64,000 nt of DNA from Halalkalibacter okhensis (GTDB taxonomy: Bacteria > Bacillota > Bacilli > Bacillales > Bacillaceae_D), in contig NZ_JRJU01000001.1 of NCBI RefSeq assembly GCF_000787375.1, positions 285,698 through 349,697 on the forward strand, given 5' to 3'. Each line of letters starts with the position of its first letter. The first letter of the stretch is position 1. The position numbers and the translations under genes were made by a program. Below are positions 63,624 to 64,000 of this stretch, in pieces. A model generated the notes under the pieces. It saw only the letters and a program-made list of their open reading frames with translations, was not told the DNA's origin and made no database searches.

Positions 63624-63809
63624 ATGAAAAAAGTTGCATCATACTATTTATTATCCGTAGTCTTTTTCTTTCTACTTTCTGCTTCACAGTTATACGAGCA
63701 AGACTTTCAAACGATTTTAATGACATTCCTCGGCTCTACTTGTCTGGGGCTTTTAACAGGTTTCGTTATACATATGGCGATGATCATTAAGAAAAAAGTA
63801 TCCAAGTAG
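63624..63809 (+). CDS. Small two-helix membrane protein, unknown
   Basis: 61 residues with helix 6-22 (YYLLSVVFFFLLSAS) and helix 30-52 (TILMTFLGSTCLGLLTGFVI), then a basic tail IIKKKVSK. AAGAAGGG ribosome site before ATG 63624. Not recognised. Confidence 0.6.
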   Translation: MKKVASYYLLSVVFFFLLSASQLYEQDFQTILMTFLGSTCLGLLTGFVIHMAMIIKKKVSK

Positions 63810-64000
63810 CTCGTTGATTACCCTAATAGCGGCTCTTGCTCTTTTTCGGTAGTCAGTACCGCTCGTTGTCTACTCTTATTGCGGCTCTTGCTCTTTTTCG
63901 GTAGGCAATACATCTTGTTGTCTACTCTTATTGCGGCTCTTGCTCTTTTTCGGTAGGCAATACATCTTGTTGTCTACTCTAATTGCGACTCTTGCTCTTT
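63810..64000. repeat. 52-bp tandem repeat at window end
   Basis: The motif GCGGCTCTTGCTC (last copy GCGACTC) occurs at 63829, 63881, 63933 and 63985, an exact 52-bp period. The unit is roughly cggtaggcaatacatcttg then ttgtctactcttatt. The copies at 63881 and 63933 are nearly identical. The array runs off the window, so its full length is unknown. No gene seen in it. Confidence 0.9.

Overview
The window looks like chromosomal DNA of a low-GC, endospore-forming member of the Bacillaceae. The evidence is a run of sporulation genes (bofC, coxA, safA, spo0B, yjcZ-type small proteins, hpr/scoC), very strong Shine-Dalgarno sequences with frequent GTG and TTG starts, and gene orders that match Bacillus subtilis over long stretches. 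Several proteins (HmoB, CssR, YhaM, YhaX) agree closely with B. subtilis proteins as I remember them. Many paralogous details and intergenic hairpin repeats suggest an alkaliphilic or halophilic relative rather than B. subtilis itself; that placement is inference. I see no prophage, transposase, CRISPR array, rRNA or tRNA.

Region 1 (1-20.9 kb) is the B. subtilis spo0B-obg-pheB-pheA-niaR-nifS-nadBCA-safA-coxA-bofC-ruvAB-queA-tgt-yajC-yrzE block read backwards. It covers queuosine tRNA modification, Holliday-junction processing, spore coat and cortex proteins, de novo NAD synthesis with its NiaR repressor, phenylalanine synthesis, and the Obg/Spo0B pair. A DUF3231 gene sits between safA and nadA, and about 960 bp of repeats separates bofC from ruvA. 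The block breaks just upstream of spo0B, where the ribosomal protein genes would be expected.

Region 2 (21-30.6 kb) is accessory metabolism: an SsuABC/TauABC-like uptake operon; a small-protein locus with two YrzI paralogues, a 20-residue ORF and an upstream attenuator-like RNA; and a catabolic operon (iron alcohol dehydrogenase, GntP permease, CoA-acylating semialdehyde dehydrogenase) with a textbook sigma-54 promoter and its own CBS-PAS-AAA+-Fis activator.

Region 3 (30.7-43.6 kb) holds hemEHY, a YkuI-like EAL protein, PbpF, HmoB, the cell-envelope stress operon liaI-liaH-(small membrane protein)-liaFSR, and ccdA.

Region 4 (43.6-63.8 kb) resembles the B. subtilis ecs-hit-serC-yhaH-hpr-prsA-yhaL-yhaM-yhaX segment, with additions. 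It is rich in protein export and quality-control genes: EcsAB, the ScoC protease repressor, PrsA foldase, the CssRS secretion-stress two-component system, and a YidC2 insertase. YidC2 is preceded by what appears to be a MifM-type translation-arrest leader peptide whose last codons form a hairpin with the yidC2 ribosome binding site. An LtaS-like lipoteichoic acid synthase, a YhaX-like HAD protein and a 52-bp tandem repeat close the window.

The most notable signals are the mifM-like/yidC2 switch (60.16-60.52 kb), the attenuator-like RNA before the yrzI genes (23.87-24.10 kb), the sigma-54 operon, a perfect 40-bp palindrome between ecsA and hit, a MerR-type 19-bp-spacer promoter, and several tandem hairpin repeats.
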